64,000 nt of DNA from a virus: positions 62,001-126,000 of the IMG/VR virus record IMGVR_UViG_3300008108_004064; one strand, 5' to 3'. Every line of letters begins with the position of its first letter. Within the stretch, counting starts at the first letter, position 1. A program made the position numbers and the translations under genes. Below, in pieces: positions 22,392-28,308 of the stretch. The notes under the pieces were generated by a model that did not search any database, was not told the origin of the DNA, and saw only the letters and a list, made by a program, of their open reading frames with translations.

Positions 22392-22466
22392 GGGAGATTA
22401 GCTCAGTGGTAGAGCAGCGCCCTTACAAGGCGAAGGTCAATGGTTCGACCCCGTTATCTCCTACCA
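22392..22466 (+). tRNA. tRNA-Val (TAC)
   Basis: Acceptor GGGAGAT/ATCTCCT (one wobble), anticodon loop CTTACAA, T-loop TTCGACC, CCA encoded. Confidence 0.93.
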
Positions 22467-22474
22467 GATTTTAT

Positions 22475-22551
22475 CTGGCGTTAGCTCAGTTGGATAGAGC
22501 AACAGCCTTCTAAGCTGTGGGTCGGGGGTTCGAATCCCTCACGCCAGGCCA
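22475..22551 (+). tRNA. tRNA-Arg (TCT)
   Basis: Acceptor CTGGCGT/ACGCCAG, anticodon loop CTTCTAA, T-loop TTCGAAT, CCA encoded. It reads AGA, a codon used in the leader peptide and frequent in this genome. Confidence 0.93.
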
Positions 22552-22557
22552 TACAAT

Positions 22558-22631
22558 TGGGGATTAGTGAAATGGTATCACACCGGATTTTGATTCCGAG
22601 GTCGTAAGTTCGATTCTTACATCCCCTGCCA
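22558..22631 (+). tRNA. tRNA-Gln (TTG)
   Basis: Acceptor TGGGGAT/ATCCCCT with an unpaired 1-72 position, as expected for Gln, anticodon loop TTTTGAT, T-loop TTCGATT, CCA encoded. Confidence 0.9.
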
Positions 22632-22663
22632 AATCGTTATTAAAGTGTTAATAAAACAAATGC

Positions 22664-22692
22664 TTGACAAGAAATTGATTCGGTGTTATAAT
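22664..22692 (+). promoter_or_regulatory. Consensus sigma70 early promoter inside the tRNA array
   Basis: TTGACA (22664-22669), 17-base spacer, TATAAT (22687-22692), with TGC before and TATGATATA after, as at 19190 and 19620. AAGGAG and the 46-aa ORF follow. Confidence 0.85.
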
Positions 22693-22721
22693 TATGATAT
22701 AATGTAAATAAGGAGATACAA

Positions 22722-22862
22722 ATGCAACGAAAACGTATCGCCAAGCCCCGTAACCCGCTGGTGGCTTTGGCATTGTTTAAGAAAGCGGGTAAGCATCAAA
22801 AAACAAACAAAGCATTACGTAGGGAATATAGAGCGGGCATAGCTCAGTTGGTAGAGCAGTAG
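22722..22862 (+). CDS. Small basic early protein, 46 aa, overlapping tRNA-Lys
   Basis: The ORF starts MQRKRIAKPRNPLVALALFK, with KKAGKHQKTNKALRREYR in the middle. The pattern R-N-P-x-V-A-x-A-x-F-K-K-x-G-x-H-x-K-x-x-K-A-x-R-R resembles short basic proteins I associate with betaproteobacteria; this is from memory. A consensus promoter and AAGGAG precede it. The last nine codons and the stop fall inside tRNA-Lys, so tRNA processing would cut the mRNA. Probable nucleic-acid or ribosome contact because of charge; function unknown. Confidence 0.65.
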   Translation: MQRKRIAKPRNPLVALALFKKAGKHQKTNKALRREYRAGIAQLVEQ

Positions 22863-22908
22863 ACTTTTAATCTATGTGTCGTGGGTTCGAATCCCTCTGC
22901 CCGTACCA
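22833..22908 (+). tRNA. tRNA-Lys (TTT)
   Basis: Acceptor GCGGGCA/TGCCCGT, anticodon loop CTTTTAA, T-loop TTCGAAT, CCA encoded. Its 5' part overlaps the end of the 46-aa ORF; its CCA opens spacer repeat C. Confidence 0.93.
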
Positions 22909-22991
22909 TATTAAAACACATTTCGAGCGGTGTTCCGATATCGGCCAGCCCGCCCCAAAGTAGATGTCTAGGGTAGTGTGTTTTAATATGG
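22906..22991 (+). repeat. Spacer inverted repeat C (15 bp) after tRNA-Lys
   Basis: CCATATTAAAACACA (22906-22920) pairs perfectly with TGTGTTTTAATATGG (22977-22991), with a 56-base interior. It starts at the CCA of tRNA-Lys like repeats A and B, but no tRNA follows directly. Confidence 0.85.
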
Positions 22992-23343
22992 TGAAGAAGC
23001 AAGGTTGGGATTTCGTCAGATAATGACGGTGCGCTGAAAAAACCCAGTAATGCGAAGCCGAAAGGCATCCTTGCGGTAAGCAGAAAGTTGGCGTGGCGAC
23101 CAATCATCATAAAGTTCCGGTTACTACTTTCCTGAAAGTAGCGTATGGTAAACGAGAAAGTCCCGGTGGCTATGGCACCGTTAGCGAGACATAGACTCTG
23201 TATTTCGATGCGGTGTCTCCGGTGTCTCAGACAACATAGCAACGTGGACACTACGCAGCAAACCGCTATTAGTGTTTGGACAGGGCAACAACTCCAGCAT
23301 AGGGGCGATCTGTGGAAAGACGTGGCCTAAGCAAGAATACGAT
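22992..23343 (+). ncRNA. Unassigned structured non-coding stretch before tRNA-His (352 nt)
   Basis: No convincing gene. Local stems: CGTCA/TGACG (loop GATAA), GCC-GAAA-GGC with a GNRA loop, TTGG/CCAA, CTACTT/AAGTAG, CGGTG/CACCG, AGACA/TGTCT and ACACTA/TAGTGT enclosing AGCAAACC. The stem density and position inside a phage tRNA array recall large ornate tRNA-associated RNAs (GOLLD, ROOL), but I cannot align it to either. Short ORFs across it lack ribosome-binding sites. Confidence 0.4.
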
Positions 23344-23419
23344 GGTGTCTATAGTGTAGTGGTCTGCACGCCAGATTGTGGGCCTGGCAGTATGAGTTCA
23401 ATCCTCATTAGACACCCCA
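23344..23419 (+). tRNA. tRNA-His (GTG)
   Basis: Anticodon loop TTGTGGG, an extra 5' G facing the C before CCA as in tRNA-His, acceptor GTGTCTA/TAGACAC, T-loop TTCAATC, CCA encoded. Confidence 0.9.
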
Positions 23420-23441
23420 AAGTTAATCGCGTGTGAGGCGT

Positions 23442-23455
23442 GGGGCTTCGGCCCC
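23442..23455 (+). terminator. GGGGC-TTCG-GCCCC hairpin between tRNA-His and tRNA-Ser
   Basis: Perfect 5-bp stem with UUCG loop, no T-run. Probably a processing or stabilising hairpin. Confidence 0.5.
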
Positions 23456-23473
23456 TAACCTATTTGTACTTGT

Positions 23474-23563
23474 GGAAGTGTGGCAGAGTCCGGTTTATTG
23501 CAACAGTCTTGAAAACTGTCGAACAGAAATGTTCCGTGAGTTCGAATCTCACCGCTTCCGCCA
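23474..23563 (+). tRNA. tRNA-Ser (TGA)
   Basis: Class II, acceptor GGAAGTG/CGCTTCC, anticodon loop CTTGAAA, long variable arm, T-loop TTCGAAT, CCA encoded. Confidence 0.93.
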
Positions 23564-23576
23564 CTAAGGAGTAATT

Positions 23577-23726
23577 ATGCCAATGTATGAAACAACAGTA
23601 AGAACGCCACAGGGTGAAGTAAAAGATAGAGTGTTTGCAAAAGATTTACAAGAAGCAAGAATGCTTTTTGAACAAAGACACGGACCTAGAAACGTACCAT
23701 ATATACCTAAAGTAATTCCAAGTTAG
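23577..23726 (+). CDS. Conserved small phage protein, 49 aa
   Basis: The ORF starts MPMYETTVRTPQGEVKDRVF, with ARMLFEQRHGPRNVPYIPK near the end. AAGGAG precedes the ATG. The phrase LFEQRHGPRNVP is one I associate with short conserved proteins of aquatic T4-like phages. It looks like a small beta-alpha fold (T-P-x-G strand pair then helix). It lies between tRNA-Ser and the metallophosphoesterase. Function unknown. Confidence 0.6.
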   Translation: MPMYETTVRTPQGEVKDRVFAKDLQEARMLFEQRHGPRNVPYIPKVIPS

Positions 23727-23738
23727 AAGGAGAAACAA

Positions 23739-24302
23739 ATGCCTGCAATTTTTTTAGTTAGTGATACTCATTTCGGCCATGCAGGCGTTTGTAAATTTCT
23801 ACGTGACGATGGCACTAAATTACGTCCATGGGATAACCCCGAGGACATGGATGAAGAAATGGTCAAGCGGTGGAATGAAACTGTTAGACCAAAAGATAAA
23901 GTTTATCATTTAGGAGATGTAGTTATTAATCGAAAGGCTTTAAAAACGCTTAGTAGATTAAACGGTGAAAAGGTCTTAATCAAAGGTAATCACGACATCT
24001 TTAAACTTGAAGAATACACTGAGTATTTTAAAGATGTTCGAGGTTATCATGTACTGAATGGAATGATTCTAAGCCACATTCCTATTCATGAAGAAAGCCT
24101 TGCGAGGTTCGGGACTAATATTCATGGACATCTACATTACAATCGTGTAAAGAAAAATGAAGTCATTGATCCTCGTTATCACTGCGTATGTGTAGAGCAT
24201 ACCGACTACCGCCCAATTCTTTTTGAGGATGTCATTAAAAAGATTCAAGAAGAGGGTGGGCATATTGGATTTAAAAATGGCAATGGACCTATTATAGATT
24301 GA
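23739..24302 (+). CDS. Calcineurin-like metallophosphoesterase
   Basis: A 187-residue protein with the full set of metal-binding motifs: SDTHFGHAG near residue 8, YHLGDVVI near residue 61, KGNHDIF near residue 85, LSHIPIH near residue 109 and HGHLHYN near residue 128. Such enzymes hydrolyse phosphomonoesters or phosphodiesters with two metal ions. Small phage members of this type are common in T4-like phages, and a nucleic-acid or nucleotide substrate is likely. AGGAG precedes the start. The next gene starts ten bases later. Confidence 0.85.
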   Translation: MPAIFLVSDTHFGHAGVCKFLRDDGTKLRPWDNPEDMDEEMVKRWNETVRPKDKVYHLGDVVINRKALKTLSRLNGEKVLIKGNHDIFKLEEYTEYFKDVRGYHVLNGMILSHIPIHEESLARFGTNIHGHLHYNRVKKNEVIDPRYHCVCVEHTDYRPILFEDVIKKIQEEGGHIGFKNGNGPIID

Positions 24303-24312
24303 GGAGTTTGAA

Positions 24313-24519
24313 TTGAATACTAAGTTGAAAGCAATTAAACAGACAGCTATGATGGTAGTTATCATATGTCTTATTCCTATGATTCTAACGTTTTTGTTTA
24401 CTTCCGAGATAGCATCTTATATTTTTATCATAGGTATGGTAGCATTTTTTATATACATTATGTATTCTGTAAATCTAGCATTTATAGAATTTGAGGAAAA
24501 GTTTAAAAATAAGGAGTAA
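24313..24519 (+). CDS. Two-helix small membrane protein
   Basis: A 68-residue protein with helices at about residues 11-29 (TAMMVVIICLIPMILTFLF) and 34-53 (SYIFIIGMVAFFIYIMY) and a charged C-terminus. GAGGAG precedes it. It ends six bases before tRNA-Ser(GCT). No family recognised. Confidence 0.5.
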   Translation: MNTKLKAIKQTAMMVVIICLIPMILTFLFTSEIASYIFIIGMVAFFIYIMYSVNLAFIEFEEKFKNKE

Positions 24520-24525
24520 GTATTT

Positions 24526-24620
24526 GGAGCGTTGGCCGAGTTGGTCGAAGGCACTTTCCTGCTAAGAAAGCATCTGGGCAAAAACCTGGATCATTGGTTC
24601 GAATCCAATACGCTCCGCCA
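24526..24620 (+). tRNA. tRNA-Ser (GCT)
   Basis: Class II, acceptor GGAGCGT/ACGCTCC, anticodon loop CTGCTAA, long variable arm, T-loop TTCGAAT, CCA encoded. Confidence 0.93.
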
Positions 24621-24625
24621 GCAAT

Positions 24626-24716
24626 GCCCCCGTAGTTTAATGGTAAAACAGCGGATTTATATCCCGTAGCGTCAGATAAACGGCCAATATCGGTTCGACT
24701 CCGGTCGGGGGCACCA
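24626..24716 (+). tRNA. tRNA with anticodon TAT and an unusually long variable arm
   Basis: Acceptor GCCCCCG/CGGGGGC, D-arm GTTT/AAAC, anticodon loop TTTATAT giving TAT (reads AUA, Ile), one A-C mismatch at the loop-closing pair, T-loop TTCGACT, CCA encoded. The variable region is about 21 bases with a CGT/ACG stem, a class II feature not normal for isoleucine tRNAs. Identity (Ile or other) is therefore uncertain. Confidence 0.75.
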
Positions 24717-24718
24717 GA

Positions 24719-24793
24719 GGTAATGTAGCATAACGGTAGTGCACCGCCTTCATACGGCGCAAGGTATAGGTTCAAATCCTATCATTACCACCA
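24719..24793 (+). tRNA. tRNA-Met (CAT), elongator or Ile2
   Basis: Acceptor GGTAATG/CATTACC, anticodon loop TTCATAC, T-loop TTCAAAT, CCA encoded. Without modification data a CAT anticodon may also be lysidine-modified Ile2. Confidence 0.88.
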
Positions 24794-24803
24794 TAGTTTC
24801 AGA

Positions 24804-24879
24804 CGCGGATTAGGGAAGAGGTCATCCCGCTAGGCTCATAACCTGGAGATCGCTGGTTCGAATCCGGCATCCGCAACCA
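24804..24879 (+). tRNA. Initiator tRNA-fMet (CAT)
   Basis: Starts CGCGGAT and ends ATCCGCA-ACCA, with the C1-A72 mismatch that marks initiators. The anticodon stem CTAGG/CCTGG has only two of the three expected G-C pairs. Anticodon loop CTCATAA, CCA encoded. Confidence 0.85.
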
Positions 24880-24887
24880 GTTTATAA

Positions 24888-25475
24888 ATGAATATGAAAA
24901 TTTATGATAATGTTTTACCGAATCAAACTTTTTCTAATTTAAAAAATAGAATTTTTGATTCCAATTTCCCTTGGTTTTTTAGTAGAACTTCTGTAGAAAA
25001 TCCTATAGAGGATAATATTTTAACCTATAGTTTTTCTCATGCGGTTATGAATCACGGTGTGCCAAATTCTATAATATTTGACACAATTAATAGTTGCATC
25101 TTAACCATGTTAGATAATTGTAATATAAAACTAAATATGTTATTAAGTATTAGACTTGGATTACTACAACCAGTGTCTAGAGAAAATCATAGTAATGATC
25201 CGCACGTGGATAGTCAAGAAAAACACAAGGTGGGTTTATTCTATTTAAATACTACAGATGGCGCAACAACAGTATATAATGAAAAGTACGATCCTTCTAC
25301 AAAGATGGATCCAACAGAATATTATAGATCGGTTCTAAATAGAAATCTTTCTATTCAGTCCAAAGTAGAATGCACTGAAAATAGATTAGTTATTTTTGAT
25401 GGTATGTATTATCATTCAAGTACTACTCCTACCGATGTACCTAGGAGAGTAGCATTAAATTTTAATTTTGTATGA
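24888..25475 (+). CDS. 2-oxoglutarate/Fe(II) oxygenase-like protein
   Basis: A 195-residue protein. The iron-binding pattern is H-x-D in DPHVDSQEKHKVGLFYLNT near residue 105, with the distal histidine in MYYHSSTTPTDVPRRVALN near residue 173 and the arginine there as the 2-oxoglutarate anchor. Strand TDGATTVYNEKY sits between them. Such enzymes hydroxylate proteins, nucleic acids or metabolites and are frequent in aquatic T4-like phages. No strong ribosome-binding site is visible; the ATG at 24888 or 24894 may be used. It lies between tRNA-fMet and tRNA-Arg. Confidence 0.75.
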   Translation: MNMKIYDNVLPNQTFSNLKNRIFDSNFPWFFSRTSVENPIEDNILTYSFSHAVMNHGVPNSIIFDTINSCILTMLDNCNIKLNMLLSIRLGLLQPVSRENHSNDPHVDSQEKHKVGLFYLNTTDGATTVYNEKYDPSTKMDPTEYYRSVLNRNLSIQSKVECTENRLVIFDGMYYHSSTTPTDVPRRVALNFNFV

Positions 25476-25477
25476 TA

Positions 25478-25555
25478 CCGCCATTAGCTCAATTGGAATA
25501 GAGCGCAACGCTACGGACGTTGAGGTTAGGGGTTCGAGTCCTTTATGGCGGGCCA
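25478..25555 (+). tRNA. tRNA-Arg (ACG)
   Basis: Acceptor CCGCCAT/ATGGCGG, anticodon loop CTACGGA, T-loop TTCGAGT, CCA encoded. Its 3' end overlaps, in antisense, the last codons of the J-domain gene. Confidence 0.93.
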
Positions 25556-26133
25556 GTTTCTGAAGGTGGAATTGCTATTAATTCTTCAATACCAAAGTAA
25601 TAGTCTTTAAGAATTTCTGACATTAGATCGCATATTTTTATATTTTTTTCAAAACCAGCAAGATCATTTTTTCTACCTTCTATTTGCTTTTCAACAAGTT
25701 CAAGTATTAAATTTTTTCTTTTGGTTTTAGAATTTACTCGACGTAGTACTTGTTTTAAATGTTCGAGATGAACATTACATACATTAATATTGTGGTGCAT
25801 ATCTGTTCGTATTTTTATAACCTCATCCTGCATTAGGACAATTAGATCATCTGTTTCTGGGTTTAAGTTAGGAACAAGTCTTGACACCATCTGAGAAATA
25901 TGTTCTAATGCAGCATTGCGAAGAGTTAGATCTTCTGAGGACTCACCTAACAGATCAAATTCTTTTCTTCGAATAGGATCGATTAGAATTTCATATGCAA
26001 GTTTAATACGAACGAATATTTGTTCATCCCCACCCTTGTCGGGATGATGCACTTGAGCCAATGAACGAAATTTTATTTTAATTTCTTCATCTGTTGCATC
26101 AATCGGAATATCTAATTCGATGTAAGGATTCAT
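25543..26133 (-). CDS. J-domain (DnaJ-like) co-chaperone
   Basis: A 196-residue protein. The J-domain fills residues 1-65: PYIELDIPIDATDEEIKIKF, the HPD tripeptide in LAQVHHPDKGGDEQIF, and YEILIDPIRRKEFD. The rest is a long helical, charged region without G/F or zinc-finger parts, so it is a class III J-protein that would direct host DnaK to a phage-chosen client. It lies alone on the minus strand among plus-strand genes. Its last four codons overlap tRNA-Arg, so the natural C-terminus may have been reshaped by that tRNA. Confidence 0.85.
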   Translation of the reverse strand: MNPYIELDIPIDATDEEIKIKFRSLAQVHHPDKGGDEQIFVRIKLAYEILIDPIRRKEFDLLGESSEDLTLRNAALEHISQMVSRLVPNLNPETDDLIVLMQDEVIKIRTDMHHNINVCNVHLEHLKQVLRRVNSKTKRKNLILELVEKQIEGRKNDLAGFEKNIKICDLMSEILKDYYFGIEELIAIPPSETGPP

Positions 26134-26171
26134 GGCTATAAATTATTTTATAGTATTTATTAGGAGATAGT

Positions 26172-26354
26172 ATGTCAGGAAAAGGATCTAAACCAAGACC
26201 ATTTGCAATAACCAGGGAACACTTTGTAGAAAACTGGGATATGATTTTTAACAAAGAAAACAATACTGGTACAGATAAAAATGAGTATCAAGACATTCTT
26301 TCAACCGAGGAAGCAGTATTATCAGCTTTCGAAAACTTAAAGGAAGTAAAATGA
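26172..26354 (+). CDS. Conserved small phage protein, 60 aa
   Basis: Starts MSGKGSKPRPFAITREHF then VENWDMIF, a phrase I associate with short conserved proteins of T4-like and other phages. AGGAG precedes the ATG. An acidic helical tail (EEAVLSAFENLKEVK) follows. Its stop overlaps the ATG at 26351 (ATGA), and tRNA-Trp begins right after the stop. Function unknown. Confidence 0.6.
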   Translation: MSGKGSKPRPFAITREHFVENWDMIFNKENNTGTDKNEYQDILSTEEAVLSAFENLKEVK

Positions 26355-27250
26355 ATCTCGCTGGTGTTAACGGCAGCATAGCGGTCTCCAAAACCGAAGG
26401 ACGGGGTTCGAATCCCTGGCGGGGTGCCAAATATATTGCTCTACTACTTGCATTCGTAACTTGCTTTGCGTCTGCGCATGAGCCTAAAAAGAAAAAGAAA
26501 AAGAAAGTAGTTACTGCGGAAACTGCAAGCTATGTGGTGTACAACAATACAAAAGATGCTTACGAGTATATTAGAGAAAAAGAAAAGGTTCGCCCAATAG
26601 CAAGTGTCACTAAGCTAATGACGGCAATGGTTGCTCTAAATTATGATTTGAATTTAAATCGAGAACTTAAAATTCAATCTAAGGTAGGTGGGACTTTACC
26701 GAGAAACAAAAGTTATACTAGGCAAGAATTGTTTGGAGCAATGCTTGTTCGAAGTGATAACTCCGCGGCAGAAACTTTGGCTAGTGATTTTCCTGGAGGT
26801 AGAGAAGCCTTTATTCGTGAGATGAATAAATTTGCAAACTATATCGGTATGCGAGATACAAACTTCGATGATCCAACAGGACTGAGCGCTGCAAATACTT
26901 CGACAGCCACAGATGTTGCGGCGATGGTTGCACATGCAGCACAATATACTTTGATTCGAGAAACTAGTACAAAGAAGCAGGTTGAAATTGATACTCAATA
27001 TAAGAGAAAAATTAGAAAACTTGTTTTAAACAATACAAACAAACCTGTTCTTTTTAACTTTGATGATATTGTCGTTAGTAAAACAGGCTTTACCTCCAGA
27101 GCAGGATATTGTTTGGCTTTGGCAGTTGAACGAAACAATCAAAGATATTCTGTAGTTATTTTGGGTTCTAGAAATAAGCAAGCTAGAATTCATAAAGCCG
27201 AGGACATTTTGTATAATCATATTGCATACAAAGATATTGACACTAATTAA
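26351..27250 (+). CDS. D-alanyl-D-alanine carboxypeptidase/endopeptidase (peptidase S11), 5' end overlaps tRNA-Trp
   Basis: Penicillin-binding-protein motifs are complete: S-x-x-K in IASVTKLMTAM near residue 84, SDN in LVRSDNSAAE near residue 136, and KTG in VSKTGFTSRAGY near residue 242. A signal segment IALLLAFVTCFASA (about residues 29-42) sends it to the periplasm, where it would trim or cut peptidoglycan cross-links. No ATG, GTG or TTG lies in frame between 26351 and the signal, so the first ~27 codons are the tRNA-Trp gene read as protein. Either this odd N-terminus is real or translation starts at a non-standard codon such as ATT at about 26435. Confidence 0.85.
   Translation: MNLAGVNGSIAVSKTEGRGSNPWRGAKYIALLLAFVTCFASAHEPKKKKKKKVVTAETASYVVYNNTKDAYEYIREKEKVRPIASVTKLMTAMVALNYDLNLNRELKIQSKVGGTLPRNKSYTRQELFGAMLVRSDNSAAETLASDFPGGREAFIREMNKFANYIGMRDTNFDDPTGLSAANTSTATDVAAMVAHAAQYTLIRETSTKKQVEIDTQYKRKIRKLVLNNTNKPVLFNFDDIVVSKTGFTSRAGYCLALAVERNNQRYSVVILGSRNKQARIHKAEDILYNHIAYKDIDTN
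26355..26429 (+). tRNA. tRNA-Trp (CCA)
   Basis: Acceptor ATCTCGC/GCGGGGT (wobble pairs), anticodon loop CTCCAAA, T-loop TTCGAAT, CCA encoded. The whole gene lies within the reading frame of the D,D-peptidase. Confidence 0.9.
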
Positions 27251-27265
27251 GAAAGAATATATAAT
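27237..27265 (+). promoter_or_regulatory. Consensus sigma70 promoter before the YkuK-like gene
   Basis: TTGACA (27237-27242), 17-base spacer, TATAAT (27260-27265). The -35 box overlaps the last codons of the D,D-peptidase gene; AGGGG precedes the ATG at 27289. Confidence 0.7.
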
Positions 27266-27288
27266 TAGACTAGTTCAAAGGGGAAGTT

Positions 27289-27762
27289 ATGAGAAAAAAG
27301 TTGGACATTCAAGAAATCAAAAGTTTCATTGAATCGCAAAGCCCGGAAACTAAAATTTATCTTGGAGCGGACTCTGAACGATATAAACATAATGGTAAAT
27401 GGTATGCGGATTATACTATTGCAGTTGTAGTTCATATTGATGGTCGCCATGGGTGTAAAATTTTTGGTGAGGTTCAAACTGAACTAGATTATGATGCAAA
27501 AAACAGCAAACCATCTATGCGTTTGATGAATGAGGTCTACAAGGTTGCAGAATTGTATCAAAAGATTGTGGATGTCGTCGAGGACAGACACGTAGAAATA
27601 CATTTGGATATTAACCCAGATGAAAAACATAACAGTAGTATTGTGATTCAGCAAGCAGTTGGTTATATCAAAGGTATGTGTAATGTGGTACCTATGGTTA
27701 AACCAAAAGCATTTGCCGCAAGTTATGCAGCAGATAGACTTAAAGAATTGCTTGCAGCATGA
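27289..27762 (+). CDS. RNase H-fold YkuK-like protein
   Basis: A 157-residue protein. IYLGADSERYKHNGKWY near residue 24 is the first acidic strand, followed by YTIAVVVHIDGRHG, HVEIHLDINPDE near residue 100, and a C-terminal helix KAFAASYAADRLK. This is the DUF458/YkuK pattern, a family predicted to be RNase H-like with acidic active-site residues; the biochemical role is not settled. It has its own sigma70 promoter, so early expression is likely. Confidence 0.7.
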   Translation: MRKKLDIQEIKSFIESQSPETKIYLGADSERYKHNGKWYADYTIAVVVHIDGRHGCKIFGEVQTELDYDAKNSKPSMRLMNEVYKVAELYQKIVDVVEDRHVEIHLDINPDEKHNSSIVIQQAVGYIKGMCNVVPMVKPKAFAASYAADRLKELLAA

Positions 27763-27767
27763 AATTC

Positions 27768-27841
27768 GCCCTCTTAGTTAAATGGTATAACAGTTGATTT
27801 GTAATCATCTATTGGCAGTTCGATTCTGTCAGAGGGCACCA
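27768..27841 (+). tRNA. tRNA-Thr (TGT)
   Basis: Acceptor GCCCTCT/AGAGGGC, anticodon loop TTTGTAA, T-loop TTCGATT, CCA encoded. Confidence 0.93.
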
Positions 27842-27857
27842 TTTTAGAAAGGTCGGT

Positions 27858-28058
27858 ATGTTAGGATTGGAACAGGCAGGTGTATTTTTAGGAGCAACAA
27901 TTCTTATTGGCTTTGGTATAGCATTTATTGGAATGGTTGTGATTTTTCTTAATAACATGATTCATAGATTTTGGAAGCCGTTAAACTGGTTCGGAAAGTA
28001 TTTTAACTTTAACGAGCCAACCAACCCTGAGCCTCCAAAAACTAAACCTTCATTATAA
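27858..28058 (+). CDS. Small membrane protein, 66 aa
   Basis: One long hydrophobic segment, possibly two helices with a tight turn (GVFLGATILIGFGIAFIGMV then VIFLNNM), is followed by an aromatic basic stretch HRFWKPLNWFGKYF and a proline-rich tail. AAAGG precedes the ATG. Unknown function. Confidence 0.5.
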   Translation: MLGLEQAGVFLGATILIGFGIAFIGMVVIFLNNMIHRFWKPLNWFGKYFNFNEPTNPEPPKTKPSL

Positions 28059-28067
28059 GGAGTTTGT

Positions 28068-28220
28068 ATGCAAAAGGAATTACTAAAAGAAAATGGACCT
28101 AAGTGTGGTTGTGGTCGTAGCCCAAGTGGGTATTGCATTGGTTGGCATGGACTTTCTGAATCGGAATATAAAGAGCGTTTGGAACAATACAAGCAAGATC
28201 TAGGCGAGAACGACAAATAA
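28068..28220 (+). CDS. CDGSH-like small metal-binding protein, 50 aa
   Basis: The middle reads KCGCGRSPSGYCIGWHGL. The spacing C-x-C-x-x-S...C-x-G-x-H matches the 2Fe-2S-binding CDGSH motif (C-x-C-x-x-S/T-x-x-x-P-x-C-D-G-S-H), with D replaced by I and S by W, so it could bind iron-sulfur or zinc. AAGGAG precedes the ATG. The C-terminal half is a charged helix. It lies between a small membrane protein and tRNA-Gly. Function unknown. Confidence 0.6.
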   Translation: MQKELLKENGPKCGCGRSPSGYCIGWHGLSESEYKERLEQYKQDLGENDK

Positions 28221-28223
28221 ATA
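28216..28223 (+). promoter_or_regulatory. Late promoter variant AATAAATA
   Basis: One mismatch from TATAAATA, eight bases before tRNA-Gly and about 90 before the 95-aa gene. Confidence 0.3.
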
Positions 28224-28230
28224 GTTACAT

Positions 28231-28304
28231 GCGGGATTAGTTTAATGGTAAAACGAAAGCCTTCCAAGCTCTAATCATCGGTTCGATTCCGATATCCCGC
28301 TCCA
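28231..28304 (+). tRNA. tRNA-Gly (TCC)
   Basis: Acceptor GCGGGAT/ATCCCGC, anticodon loop CTTCCAA, T-loop TTCGATT, CCA encoded. Confidence 0.93.
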
Positions 28305-28308
28305 TAAT

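Noticed and set aside
22844-23330. ORFs of 60-135 codons on both strands in the structured spacer
   Set aside because: No ribosome-binding sites, unlikely composition, and overlap with tRNA-Lys or hairpins; a folded RNA explains the region better.
22992-23343. RNase P RNA or tmRNA in the structured spacer
   Set aside because: Short matches such as GAAAGTCC and AGCAAACCGC are present but in the wrong order for RNase P RNA, and no tRNA-like ends or tag ORF fit tmRNA.
22992-23343. tRNA-Phe (the only amino acid not represented)
   Set aside because: A GAA triplet in a CTACTT/AAGTAG hairpin was examined, but no T-loop or acceptor stem fits; no other candidate was found.
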